A stretch of 64,000 nt of DNA. Source: Haliscomenobacter sp. (GTDB lineage Bacteria; Bacteroidota; Bacteroidia; Chitinophagales; Saprospiraceae). Numbering within the stretch: position 1 is the stretch's first letter; each line of letters opens with the position of its first letter. The notes under the pieces were generated by a model. The model had not been told where the DNA came from. It saw only the letters and a program-made list of their open reading frames with translations, and searched no databases. The position numbers were made by a program, and so were the translations under genes. Shown piece after piece: positions 20,423 through 28,618 of this stretch. The stretch is taken from positions 19,145 to 83,144 of the forward strand of contig NZ_JADKCX010000029.1 in assembly GCF_016718685.1 (NCBI RefSeq), given 5' to 3'.

Positions 20423-22246
20423 ATGAGAGAAAGCATGAGAAACTACACCATTGCTTTACTGTGTTGTATTTTGCCCATTTGGCTCACAGCACAAGTAAGG
20501 TGGGAAACTGGATTGGTATTAGGAGGCGCGGGGTACCAGGGTGATCTTAATCCTGAGGTTTATCCTTTATTGAATGAAGTGAATCCGGCGTATGGTGGTT
20601 TTTTTCGCTATTATTTGACCCCTTCTTTTTCCTTTCGATTAATTGGGATGAGTGCTCAACTGAGCGGAAGTGATCTGAATTTCCCGGCTGAGGCACCTCA
20701 TCGTTCCCGTGATTTTTCTTTTCGCACCCAGGTCAGTGAATTCAACTTTACCTTTGATTGGGACCCTTTTGGCAAATCTCATTATCCGGAGAGCAAATAC
20801 CGTTACCGCCCCAGAATCACGCCTTATTTTTTTGCTGGACTGGGTTTTGCCTCTTTTAAACCCAAAACAGATTACAAAGTCGACTTCAAGGTTGACGAAA
20901 ACATCGCACCGCCTATTGTAGCCGATGAAAAAAACAGCCGTTCCGTACAATTACCGGTCGTTCCTTTTGGTGGAGGTTTGCGCTTCGATTTGAGCAAGAC
21001 CACAACGCTGGCTTTGGAGGGAGGCTTACGCTTTGCCGACAGCGATTATCTGGACGGAATCAGCGCAACGGGGAACCCACAACGACGAGATTGGTATGCA
21101 GTTGCAGGAATAAATCTGATTGTTCGTATGGGGGTACGTGACAGTGATGGAGATGGATTTGTGGACAAAATTGATGCTTGTCCACGGCTGAAAGGAGTTG
21201 AATCAGGACGAGGTTGTCCAGATTCGGATGGTGATGGTGTTGAAGACGCTGAAGATGCCTGTCCGGAAGAAAAGGGAACCTTCATTAGTGGCGGCTGTCC
21301 TGATACCGACCGTGACGGGTTTATGGATACTGCCGACAAATGCCCCCAAGACTCGGGTATTGTAGAAACCGAAGGTTGCCCAGACCGCGACAACGACTGC
21401 ATTGCTGACATCGATGATGCCTGTCCAGATGTTGCGGGTTTACCCAATTTAGGCGGCTGTCCGGATACCGATTGGGATGGGGTGCCGGACAAGGATGACC
21501 CCTGCCCAGACGATAAAGGCTTACCTGGGTCCAATGGTTGCCCAGAGCCTGATACCGACTGTGACGGCCTCATTGACAAGTACGATCGCTGCCCGGAAGT
21601 GGCGGATACTACCAACCAGTACGGTTGCCCGGATACCGATAAGGATGGCCTGATTGATCTGGATGACCGCTGTCCAGAGCAGGCTGGCCCTCTGGGTTTC
21701 AAAGGATGTCCCGATTCCGATGGTGATGGTTTGCCCGACCCCGATGACCGTTGCCCGGAGATAGCCGATACGACCAATCAGTATGGTTGCCCGGATACAG
21801 ATAAAGATGGCCTCATTGACCTGGACGACCGTTGCCCCACATTGGCTGGTTTGCTCAGCAAATTGGGGTGTCCGGAGTTGCGCAAAGAGGATCAGGCTGT
21901 ACTACTGCGCGCAAAGAAAGAAGTGCGATTTAAAACCGGAAGCGCCATTTTGCTGCCCAGCTCGAAAAAAATTCTGGATCAGGTGGCTGCGCTGATGAAT
22001 CGTTATCCTGCTTATCAACTTGAGATACAGGGGCATACAGATAGCCAAGGCAAAGAGGACTTCAACCTGAGTCTTTCAAAAAAACGTGCCAAGTCATGCT
22101 ACGATTACCTTCTTTTACGTTCTATCGACGCTAAACGAATAGAACATGAAGGTTTCGGTGAAACCAAACCCATCGCGAGCAATAAGACCCCCCAGGGGCG
22201 GGTCCAAAATCGTCGGGTTGAATTCGTGCTTGACGTAAAGCAGTAA
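20423..22246 (+). CDS. OmpA-family outer-membrane protein with thrombospondin type 3 repeats
   Basis: 607 residues. A signal peptide (NYTIALLCCILPIWLTAQ) precedes an N-terminal eight-strand barrel-like domain (to about residue 235; GLVLGGAGYQGDLNPEVYP). Then come about ten calcium-binding TSP type-3 repeats (DSDGDGFVDKIDACP and variants, residues 240-495) and a C-terminal OmpA peptidoglycan-binding domain (EIQGHTDSQG, LSKKRAKSCYDYL, RVQNRRVEFVL). It links outer membrane and cell wall. Two adjacent TSP3 modules (VADTTNQYGCPDTDKDGLID) are duplicated with mostly synonymous differences. An ATG four codons in is an equally good start. Confidence 0.93.
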   Translation: MRESMRNYTIALLCCILPIWLTAQVRWETGLVLGGAGYQGDLNPEVYPLLNEVNPAYGGFFRYYLTPSFSFRLIGMSAQLSGSDLNFPAEAPHRSRDFSFRTQVSEFNFTFDWDPFGKSHYPESKYRYRPRITPYFFAGLGFASFKPKTDYKVDFKVDENIAPPIVADEKNSRSVQLPVVPFGGGLRFDLSKTTTLALEGGLRFADSDYLDGISATGNPQRRDWYAVAGINLIVRMGVRDSDGDGFVDKIDACPRLKGVESGRGCPDSDGDGVEDAEDACPEEKGTFISGGCPDTDRDGFMDTADKCPQDSGIVETEGCPDRDNDCIADIDDACPDVAGLPNLGGCPDTDWDGVPDKDDPCPDDKGLPGSNGCPEPDTDCDGLIDKYDRCPEVADTTNQYGCPDTDKDGLIDLDDRCPEQAGPLGFKGCPDSDGDGLPDPDDRCPEIADTTNQYGCPDTDKDGLIDLDDRCPTLAGLLSKLGCPELRKEDQAVLLRAKKEVRFKTGSAILLPSSKKILDQVAALMNRYPAYQLEIQGHTDSQGKEDFNLSLSKKRAKSCYDYLLLRSIDAKRIEHEGFGETKPIASNKTPQGRVQNRRVEFVLDVKQ

Positions 22247-22278
22247 TGCGTGTTTCATGTTCCAAAAACTATTTAAGT

Positions 22279-22995
22279 ATGAAAAAAGGAGTACTTTTTT
22301 TGTACTTGATCATTGCAGCCACAATGATCAAGGCACAAACGGTATGGGAAGGCGGTTTTTTTGCAGGAGTAGCAGGGTATTCTGGAGATATAAATCCAAC
22401 ACTTACCCCCCGTTTTCAGGATGTTACCCCAAGTTTGGGCTTGATTGCCCGAACCAATTTTTCGAATCGGCTCGGGTTTCGCGGTGGAATTACTTATCTG
22501 AAACTCAAAGGGGATGACGATAATTATTATGGACGGGAGTTGCGGGATTTTGATTTCAGCACTAACCTGGTAGAATTGAGCATTCTTGGTGAATGGGAGC
22601 CATTTGGCTCCAGTCGGTATTATACAGATGCGGCAGGCAATGTAAACATGGATCGTTTGATATCTCCTTATTTGTTTGCAGGAGTTGGCCTGCTTGGGGG
22701 GGTACTCAATACCAATTTTTCAAATTATCCAGGATCGAGTGAAGACGTCCAAGCAGGTATTCAAAAAGATCGGTCGTATGGTAATTCCATTTTGGGGGTT
22801 AGCGTGCCAGTCGGTTTGGGGATGAAGTTTGACATTTCAGATTCCTTTACTTTGGCCCTTGAAGGTTGTATGCGGGTAAGTTTTTCGGATTACCTGGATG
22901 GGATCAGCTTTTCAGGTAGCCCTGATGCCAAAGACATTTACATGAATGCCGGGATTGTAGTGTACCACCGGTTTGGGAATCCGAGGAGATGGTGA
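22279..22995 (+). CDS. Outer-membrane beta-barrel protein, paralogue of the upstream barrel domain
   Basis: About 238 residues with a signal peptide (MKKGVLFLYLIIAATMIKAQ). The mature barrel shares segments with the N-terminal domain of the preceding OmpA protein: GFFAGVAGYSGDINPTLTPR, LVELSILGEWEPFGSSRY, FTLALEGCMRVSFSDYLDGI. It resembles DUF6089-type barrels. It begins 33 bases after the OmpA stop, so the two are likely co-transcribed and may interact. It lacks TSP3 and OmpA domains. Confidence 0.85.
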   Translation: MKKGVLFLYLIIAATMIKAQTVWEGGFFAGVAGYSGDINPTLTPRFQDVTPSLGLIARTNFSNRLGFRGGITYLKLKGDDDNYYGRELRDFDFSTNLVELSILGEWEPFGSSRYYTDAAGNVNMDRLISPYLFAGVGLLGGVLNTNFSNYPGSSEDVQAGIQKDRSYGNSILGVSVPVGLGMKFDISDSFTLALEGCMRVSFSDYLDGISFSGSPDAKDIYMNAGIVVYHRFGNPRRW

Positions 22996-23020
22996 CCGTA
23001 AATTAACCTAAGGCAATGTA

Positions 23021-23112
23021 TTAACACAAAGGGCAAAAAGGAAGGCACAAAGAGCACCAATGCACACTCTTCATTGTGCCCCTGGTGCCTTCCTTTGTGT
23101 CCATTGTGTTAA
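23021..23112. repeat. Intergenic hairpin with CACAAAG-type arms
   Basis: The left arm TTAACACAAAGGG plus AAGGAAGGCACAAAGAGCAC is matched by the right arm TGGTGCCTTCCTTTGTGT and TTGTGTTAA. It is an imperfect long stem between two co-directional outer-membrane protein genes. A smaller relative lies at 26840-26897. Confidence 0.7.
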
Positions 23113-23145
23113 AATATAAATACTTAGGAAGCAAAACCAACAAAA

Positions 23146-23975
23146 ATGAATACAACCCTACACTTCAGGTTTTTGATTCTATTCAGTTTGTTTTCGATTT
23201 GTGCCCAGGCACAAAAAGTGCGCATGGGCTTTTTGGCAGGGCCGGCTTTTTCCTTGGCTACCTATGAATTCCCCACAGGTAAGGAACTCAATAACCCTGA
23301 TGTACCCAATGAGGTTAAAAGTTGGCAATCATCTCCTGGTTTTGGTTCAGGGATAGGTTTAGAAGCCGAGTACGATTTTACGGATAAGATTTTTTTGTGT
23401 CCACGGGCTTAACCCTCAATACCTCGAGTTTTAAAACGACCGAGACAGAAGAATACGTCGTCGAAAAATTGACCATTGAACAACAGTATCAATTCAGTAT
23501 TTTTGGGATACAAGTACCCGTTTTGCTGCATTATCGGGTAGGGAAATTTAACGCGGGTATTGGAGGATTTGGAGCGCTGGCTATTTCGGGGCAACTGAAA
23601 TTCAAAAGAATTGAAAATCAATCGGTAGAAAATACCTACGACCAAGGATTGGTGTTCAACAGCAAGGCGATGGAATACGCAGATTTTAGGCCCTTCAACG
23701 CGGGCTTGCGCGCTGAATTGGGGTATGGCATTAAAAGGTTGAGGGTCAGCGCTTTTTTTGATGCAGGATTGCTCAATAGTTCACCCAAAACAGCTTCTGG
23801 TGATGTAGAATTTCAGCAATACCCGTTGAGACGATCTACCCTAGGTTTTCTTGTTGTATCAGCATTGGCCGAGGTAAAACAGGACTATCGCTCTTCAACC
23901 AGGCGAAGCCACTTTGTTTGTCTCGATATGATGCTTTTTGATACGCGGTCAATAATGCGGATTCTCCCTTTTTGA
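23146..23975 (+). CDS. Outer-membrane beta-barrel protein (frameshift; C-terminal end uncertain)
   Basis: About 275 residues if repaired. A signal peptide (FLILFSLFSICAQAQ) is followed by porin-like strands (MGFLAGPAFSLATYEF, VPVLLHYRVGKFNAGIGGFG, YGIKRLRVSAFFDAGLL). It fits the PorT/OMP_b-brl_2 type of Bacteroidota barrel proteins. The frame breaks in a run of seven Ts at 23390-23396: adding one T turns DKIFLCPRA into DKIFFVSTGLTLNTSSF and joins the halves. The stated end overlaps the convergent FGE-like gene by about 90 bases. The last 30 residues do not look like a barrel end, so a second indel near 23850 is possible. Confidence 0.75.
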
Positions 23976-25401
23976 TTCGCCCAAGACCCACCACGTAAAG
24001 CCATTTTTTCAGCATCTTCCGGCTTGCAATTCAGGTAAGGAGGGAAAATGCCTTGACTCCACTCTCGTACATTGCCACTCAAGTCGTAGATGTCCAGGCT
24101 GTTTGGCTTTTTCAAACCAACTTTATGGGTAAAATCATTGATGGTATTGAACCAGGCCACTTCAGTCGGACGTTTGCTGCCTGCGTATAAGTAATCTTGT
24201 GGGCTTTGGCCTCCACGCGCGGCGTATTCCCATTCTGCTTCAAAGGGCAATCGGTACTTCTTTTTACGGGCTATGCTGGCTTTTGAACAAAGGCCTGAAC
24301 ATCGTTCCAGGAAACGTTTTCTACCGGGCAATCTGAACACCCTCGATTGAACGCCGGATTTTTTCCCATGATCTCCATCCAATCAGCTTGGGTGATTTCG
24401 TATTTTCCGATGTTGAAGCTGCGGAGCTGCACTTCCCCCGCAGGGCAGGCTTTTGCTTCATAATGCCGTCCTAGCAGTAAGGCTCCTCCTTCCACTTTCA
24501 CCATGGTAAAACCAGACTTGCGTATCTTGGACAGATCTGGCTTTTGAATGGGTTCAAGTGCTACCTTAGGTTTCTCATGGGGTGCTTGAAGGCTTTTTTT
24601 AGTTGGTGTTTTAAGTTTATCCAGGGGTTTTTGCCGGGGATTCTTTTGGGGCCCTAACATCTTTCGGGGGCTTGTTGATTTATTGGCTGAATCGGCTGTT
24701 CCTTGGATGTTGATAAGGGCAGCAGTATCGGCAGGTCGTAAGCTTGTTTCGCCAGCGGTATCCTTATTGTTGATCTGATCCCGGGTTGAATTGTTCTTGT
24801 TGATTTCTCCTGGTATTTCGATAACCTTTGATTTCGCTTTAAACCAGCCAAATCTGGAGCCAATCGCCCAAATGCCTGCTGCGATCATAAATATGAGTAA
24901 AACCGAAGCGACCATGTTGTACTTGCCTTGAAAAACGGTTGTTACCAGGGCCCCAGCACCTCGATTTTCCGGGGCCGAGGAGTACAGAAAGGTATAGCCA
25001 GCGCTTTGAAATTCGGCTGTATCTTCAACATTTTCAACGGGCTCAGCAACGACATGGATAATTTCTTCCAGGACAATTTCACGTTTGACTGGCCGATTGC
25101 GGATGTATTCTTTTACCGCCACAACCAGGAGCAAGGGCAACTCCCCGGTGCGAATGGGTTTGACTTTGAATTGCCATTCGGTATAGGCGTTTTCTTCCAA
25201 AAATTGCTCCGCCGAGTTGATCAATTGGATGTTAAAAGCCGGAGCGTCATTCGGATCCTTCAACTCAACCTCCATGATTTCGGAAACCCGCACGGGTTTT
25301 AAAACGGTATCTTTATTGAGGTCCAGATTTTCAACGATTATCTCTTCATTAAAAGCCAGACGGACGATGCAGCGGTAAGTCTTTTCCGGGTCTAGCTCCA
25401 T
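23885..25401 (-). CDS. Membrane-anchored FGE-sulfatase (SUMF1-like) domain protein (one frameshift)
   Basis: About 505 residues. The ATG at 25401 follows the upstream stop by one base. The N-terminal 130 residues look like a beta domain (YRCIVRLAFNEEIIVENLDL). One membrane helix lies near 160-180 (MVASVLLIFMIAAGIWAIGS), then a low-complexity linker rich in K, P, T and N. The C-terminal formylglycine-generating-enzyme/CLec-fold domain has GALLLGRHYEAKACP, ITQADWMEIMGKNPAF, CPVENVSWNDVQAF, RLPFEAEWEYAARGG, LSGNVREW and LRGGSW. The frame breaks at four Ts (24281-24284); one extra base restores QKASIARKKKYRLPF. The C-terminal catalytic cysteines of true FGE are not seen, so binding rather than catalysis is likelier. 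It is paired with an EAD11-like gene. Confidence 0.8.
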
Positions 25402-25402
25402 T

Positions 25403-25741
25403 TTACGGGGATCTGGTAGAGCACTGCACCAGATTTTTGCCCGTTTGGGCAGCGGAAGCCGAAGGAATTTCGAAGTCCTCAGCACCAAGGTTGTTGATCA
25501 AACTTAGAATGTCATCGCTCAGGCGATTGTAGGCGATTTCGAGCTGCTCCTGGGAAAGTATTCCCTTGATGCGGTCTTTGTTGATCCGGTTGAGTCGGGT
25601 TTCGAGTTGAAAAACCAGGTTGTATTTTTCGGTCTGCTCGGGCAAGGCTTTTTTTAGGGTTGAAAGCGCATTGCTTAGGCCGTCTTTAGCCAAACTTTCA
25701 CGTAGAGAATCTTGTAGGGCGTTCAACGCTTCGGGTAACAT
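25403..25741 (-). CDS. Small EAD11-like (effector-associated) helical protein
   Basis: 112 residues from the ATG at 25741. An all-helical domain (MLPEALNALQDSLRESLAKD; LVFQLETRLNRINKDRIKGI; LSQEQLEIAYNRLSDDIL) strongly resembles the effector-associated domain EAD11, a death-fold-like adaptor described in bacterial conflict and immunity systems. The stop is one base before the ATG of the FGE-like membrane protein. The tail GKNLVQCSTRSP does not continue the domain, so two translationally coupled genes or one gene split by an indel near 25405 are both possible. EAD domains pair like-with-like between proteins; no second EAD protein is in the window. Confidence 0.7.
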   Translation of the reverse strand: MLPEALNALQDSLRESLAKDGLSNALSTLKKALPEQTEKYNLVFQLETRLNRINKDRIKGILSQEQLEIAYNRLSDDILSLINNLGAEDFEIPSASAAQTGKNLVQCSTRSP

Positions 25742-25978
25742 GGAGCAATGGTTTGGTGAGCAGCGACTTCCCTCAAAGATAAAAAAGATTTGAAAAAATT
25801 GAATACCCACCCTGGGCATACTCTTTGGTGATTCTGAGTGATGAGGTTTCCAGGTGTTTGAAATAAATGTTCTTGGGCTTATTCTAACCACCCCTAGCTT
25901 AATATTTACCCGACCTTGAGACCTGCAGAAAACTATGCCACCGCAGTTATGCATAAAGTTGGGGTGTAAAAGAGGAAA

Positions 25979-26791
25979 TTATACGCCGCTAAACGCCAAA
26001 AACCCTCCGTCGACATTTACTGTTGTACCGGTCACAAATGCCGAAGCATCACTCAGCAACCAAACCAGCGCACCGATCAATTCATCCGGATGCCCCAGGC
26101 GTTTGAATGGGGTGTTTTGCACGATTAATTGCCCGCGTGTGGTAAACGTACCGTCGGGATTGGTCAGCAGGGTACGGTTTTGTTCGGTCAGGAAAAAACC
26201 AGGCACCAGGGCGTTCATTCTAACTTTATCCCCGTAACGATTGGCCAATTCAAGCGCAAACCAGCGGGTATAACTGTCGACAGCGGATTTGCCCATACTG
26301 TAGCCCAATACCCGGGTGATCGCCGAAGTAGAAGATACCGAGGAAATATTTACAATACTTCCCCCTTTTTCGGCGATGGTTTTTCCAAAAACCTGCGTTG
26401 GAATCAAGGTCCCATACAGGTTGAGATCCATGACTTTACGCATGCCATCAATGTTCAGTGAAAAGATATCCTGGTCGGGGCCAACCACCCCTTCTGGCAT
26501 ATTACCACCTGCTCCATTCACTAAGCCGTCAATTTGACCAAACGCATCGAGCATTTTTTGTTTTGCTGACAACAGTTGAATCTCATCCATTACATCGGCA
26601 ATCAGTGCAATGGCTTTGCCTCCGGTTTGGTTGATGGCGTCTGCCCTTTCCTGAGCTACTTTTTCGTTCCTTCCTAAAATACCCACTGCACCACCAGCGG
26701 CAGCAATCCCGTTGATAAATGAACCTCCTAATATCCCCGTACCTCCGGTTACAATGATGGCTTTACCTTGTAGTGAAAACTGTGCGTTCAT
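25979..26791 (-). CDS. SDR-family oxidoreductase, probably D-mannonate oxidoreductase type
   Basis: 270 residues, a classical short-chain dehydrogenase. The NAD-binding motif is TGGTGILG (about residues 16-23), NGAGG lies near 92, the catalytic Ser-Tyr-Lys is visible as SSVSS, then YSMGKSA, and the C-terminus is TGTTVNVDGGFLAFSGV. Length and the GGNMPEGVV segment recall D-mannonate oxidoreductases of the YjmF/UxuB-like SDR class, which reduce D-fructuronate to D-mannonate. It follows the Gfo/Idh/MocA gene on the same strand and belongs to the Sus-type sugar cluster. The substrate is inferred. Confidence 0.85.
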   Translation of the reverse strand: MNAQFSLQGKAIIVTGGTGILGGSFINGIAAAGGAVGILGRNEKVAQERADAINQTGGKAIALIADVMDEIQLLSAKQKMLDAFGQIDGLVNGAGGNMPEGVVGPDQDIFSLNIDGMRKVMDLNLYGTLIPTQVFGKTIAEKGGSIVNISSVSSTSAITRVLGYSMGKSAVDSYTRWFALELANRYGDKVRMNALVPGFFLTEQNRTLLTNPDGTFTTRGQLIVQNTPFKRLGHPDELIGALVWLLSDASAFVTGTTVNVDGGFLAFSGV

Positions 26792-26839
26792 AAATTTTTA
26801 TTTGACCTTAATATGAATCAAACAATATCCGCACTTTTT

Positions 26840-26897
26840 AGCACAAAGATTTAAAGAAATTGGGCAAAAACGCACGCTTCTTTGAGTCCTTTGTGCT
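26840..26897. repeat. Small intergenic hairpin, AGCACAAAG arms
   Basis: AGCACAAAG (26840-26848) faces CTTTGTGCT (26889-26897), with further partial pairing TTTAAAGAA/TTCTTTGAG inside. It lies between the SDR and Gfo/Idh genes and resembles the hairpin at 23021-23112. Confidence 0.65.
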
Positions 26898-26941
26898 TTT
26901 CTTTTTTGAGCGATTAAAATGTGTTGATGTTCCGCGCAACA

Positions 26942-28276
26942 TTAGTATTTGAAAACTTTGCCCCCGGCCAACACTTCTTGCCGCTTGGAATCAAAGGTGA
27001 CTTTTTCACCCGTGCGCCAGGCGGCGTTGGACATGATGGTGGCAATGGAGTGTTGGTAGCCCGCTTCAATAGGTGCATTGGGCTCCTTGCGGCTACGCAC
27101 ACATTCCATCCAGTTTTTGATGTGGTTGAACGTCAAACTATCTCCACCTGTATTGGCATCCGTTTCTACCTTGATGCCTTCCAGCTTCAGCGGTTGCAAC
27201 AAATTCGCTTTCAGACCCATTGCACTTGCTTCACGCTCGCGCAAACCACCTGTAGCAGAAATCTCATTGGTATCCAAATTGATCATGCCACCATTGGAAT
27301 AGTACAATTCCTTGGTGTCTCCGGCAGCGTTTGAAAAACGGGAAGTAAATTGCACCTGGAAACCAGACTTTAGATCATTGGCGGGGCCGTAGTCAAATAC
27401 CACTGTAAGGGTATCTGCGTTTGTACGGCCATCTTTCCACTGATAAATTCCGCCATTGGCCACTACACTACGCGGATGAGGCAACCCGCTGAACCAGTGT
27501 ACGGTATCGATCTGGTGGCTCATCCATTGTCCGGGAATACCGGAGGAATAAGGCCAGAATAAACGGTATTCCAGATATTTGCGGGGGTCAAAAGCTTCAA
27601 AAGGACGATTCATCAAATAGCGTTTCCAATCTACATCGGATTCTTTGAGGTTTTTGACCAATTCAGGCCGTCTCCAGCGACCAGGTTGATTGACGTTCCA
27701 CATCAATTCTACCATCACGATGGGGCCAAATTTGCCCGATTTGATGAAATCATTGGCCGCGTGGTAATTGGCACCACTGCGGCGCTGCGATCCAATTTGT
27801 ACAATTTTTTTGGAATCCCTCACGGCTTTGAGCACCGCGCGGTTGTCTTCCATGGTCTCAGCCAAGGGCTTTTCAGAATAAGAATCACACCCTGCTTTTA
27901 CCGCTTCGATGGTATGCAGAGCGTGTTGAAAATCGGCAGTGCTGATGAAGACTGCATCTACCATTTTAGAGGCGTACAGATCGTCATTGTTGTTAAAAAC
28001 CTTGACGTCGCTGCCCAATTGCTTGTCAATAAAGGCTTTCCCTTCTTCCCGACGGCGATTCCAGATATCGGACAAGGCCACCATTTCAAAGTTCATCTCT
28101 TTCATCAGCGCTTTGAAGGGAGGTACATGGGATGATCTGAAACGGTCAGAAAAACCTACGCAACCTACACGCACCCGGTCGTTGGAACCGATGATGCGGG
28201 CATAACTCTTAGCTGAAATCCCAGCCACTGCGCCAGCCATTGCTGATTTGATGATAAATTCTCTGCGAGTTGCCAT
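26942..28276 (-). CDS. Gfo/Idh/MocA-family oxidoreductase with Tat-type signal
   Basis: 444 residues. It starts with MATRREFIIKSAMAGAVAGI, a twin-arginine-like export signal as in many Bacteroidota and Planctomycetota family members. The NAD-binding Rossmann fold follows (RVRVGCVGFSDR), then STADFQHALHTIEAVKAGCD and SEKPLAETMEDNRAVL, where the EKP lysine is the conserved catalytic residue. The C-terminal alpha/beta substrate domain includes GQWMSHQIDTVHWFSG. Enzymes of this family oxidise or epimerise sugars using NAD(P). It is transcribed with the SusCD genes upstream and the SDR downstream. The sugar is unknown. Confidence 0.9.
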   Translation of the reverse strand: MATRREFIIKSAMAGAVAGISAKSYARIIGSNDRVRVGCVGFSDRFRSSHVPPFKALMKEMNFEMVALSDIWNRRREEGKAFIDKQLGSDVKVFNNNDDLYASKMVDAVFISTADFQHALHTIEAVKAGCDSYSEKPLAETMEDNRAVLKAVRDSKKIVQIGSQRRSGANYHAANDFIKSGKFGPIVMVELMWNVNQPGRWRRPELVKNLKESDVDWKRYLMNRPFEAFDPRKYLEYRLFWPYSSGIPGQWMSHQIDTVHWFSGLPHPRSVVANGGIYQWKDGRTNADTLTVVFDYGPANDLKSGFQVQFTSRFSNAAGDTKELYYSNGGMINLDTNEISATGGLREREASAMGLKANLLQPLKLEGIKVETDANTGGDSLTFNHIKNWMECVRSRKEPNAPIEAGYQHSIATIMSNAAWRTGEKVTFDSKRQEVLAGGKVFKY

Positions 28277-28324
28277 ACTCTTGTTTTGATTGTTAAAAAA
28301 ATTGTAGTAGTAGCAGGTAGTTCA

Positions 28325-28480
28325 GTGCTGGAACCTTATTAATCGACATTTTCAACTTGATCTTTCGAATTTCATCTTCCTTATTTTTTCATTACAATGC
28401 GCTGCATTGCGCTTCAAAAATAAGTCGCTGAAATCCAAAATCTCTGCGTTGAATTCTGTCGATTAGTAAGGTTCTAGCAC
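28325..28480. repeat. 32-bp imperfect inverted repeat in gene-free gap
   Basis: GTGCTGGAACCTTATTAATC plus GACATTTTCAAC (28325-28356) is mirrored by GTTGAATTCTGTCGATTAGT plus AAGGTTCTAGCAC (28448-28480), with only a few mismatches around a loop of about 90 bases. It fills most of the 342-base gap between susD and the Gfo/Idh gene and could be a miniature mobile element or a long mRNA hairpin. Confidence 0.75.
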
Positions 28481-28546
28481 TTGATAGACGGTTAGAATGG
28501 CGTTTTACCCGCTAGAAATGGGTTTTATTTTTAAGAATAAAAAGAT

Positions 28547-28586
28547 GCAAGGGAGAAGCTGTTGAAAATCAACAGCTCTCCCTTGC
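28547..28586 (-). terminator. Hairpin terminator after susD
   Basis: A near-perfect 18-bp stem GCAAGGGAG...GCTGTTGA / TCAACAGC...CTCCCTTGC with a 3-base loop lies 33 bases beyond the susD stop. On the minus strand a T-rich stretch follows. It probably ends or dampens transcription after susCD. Confidence 0.75.
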
Positions 28587-28618
28587 TAAAAAGAATCAAT
28601 AGTATTTTCAAAAAAGGA

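Noticed and set aside
23885..25401. FGE-like protein as the variable protein of a diversity-generating retroelement
   Set aside because: No reverse transcriptase, template repeat or accessory gene is visible in the window.
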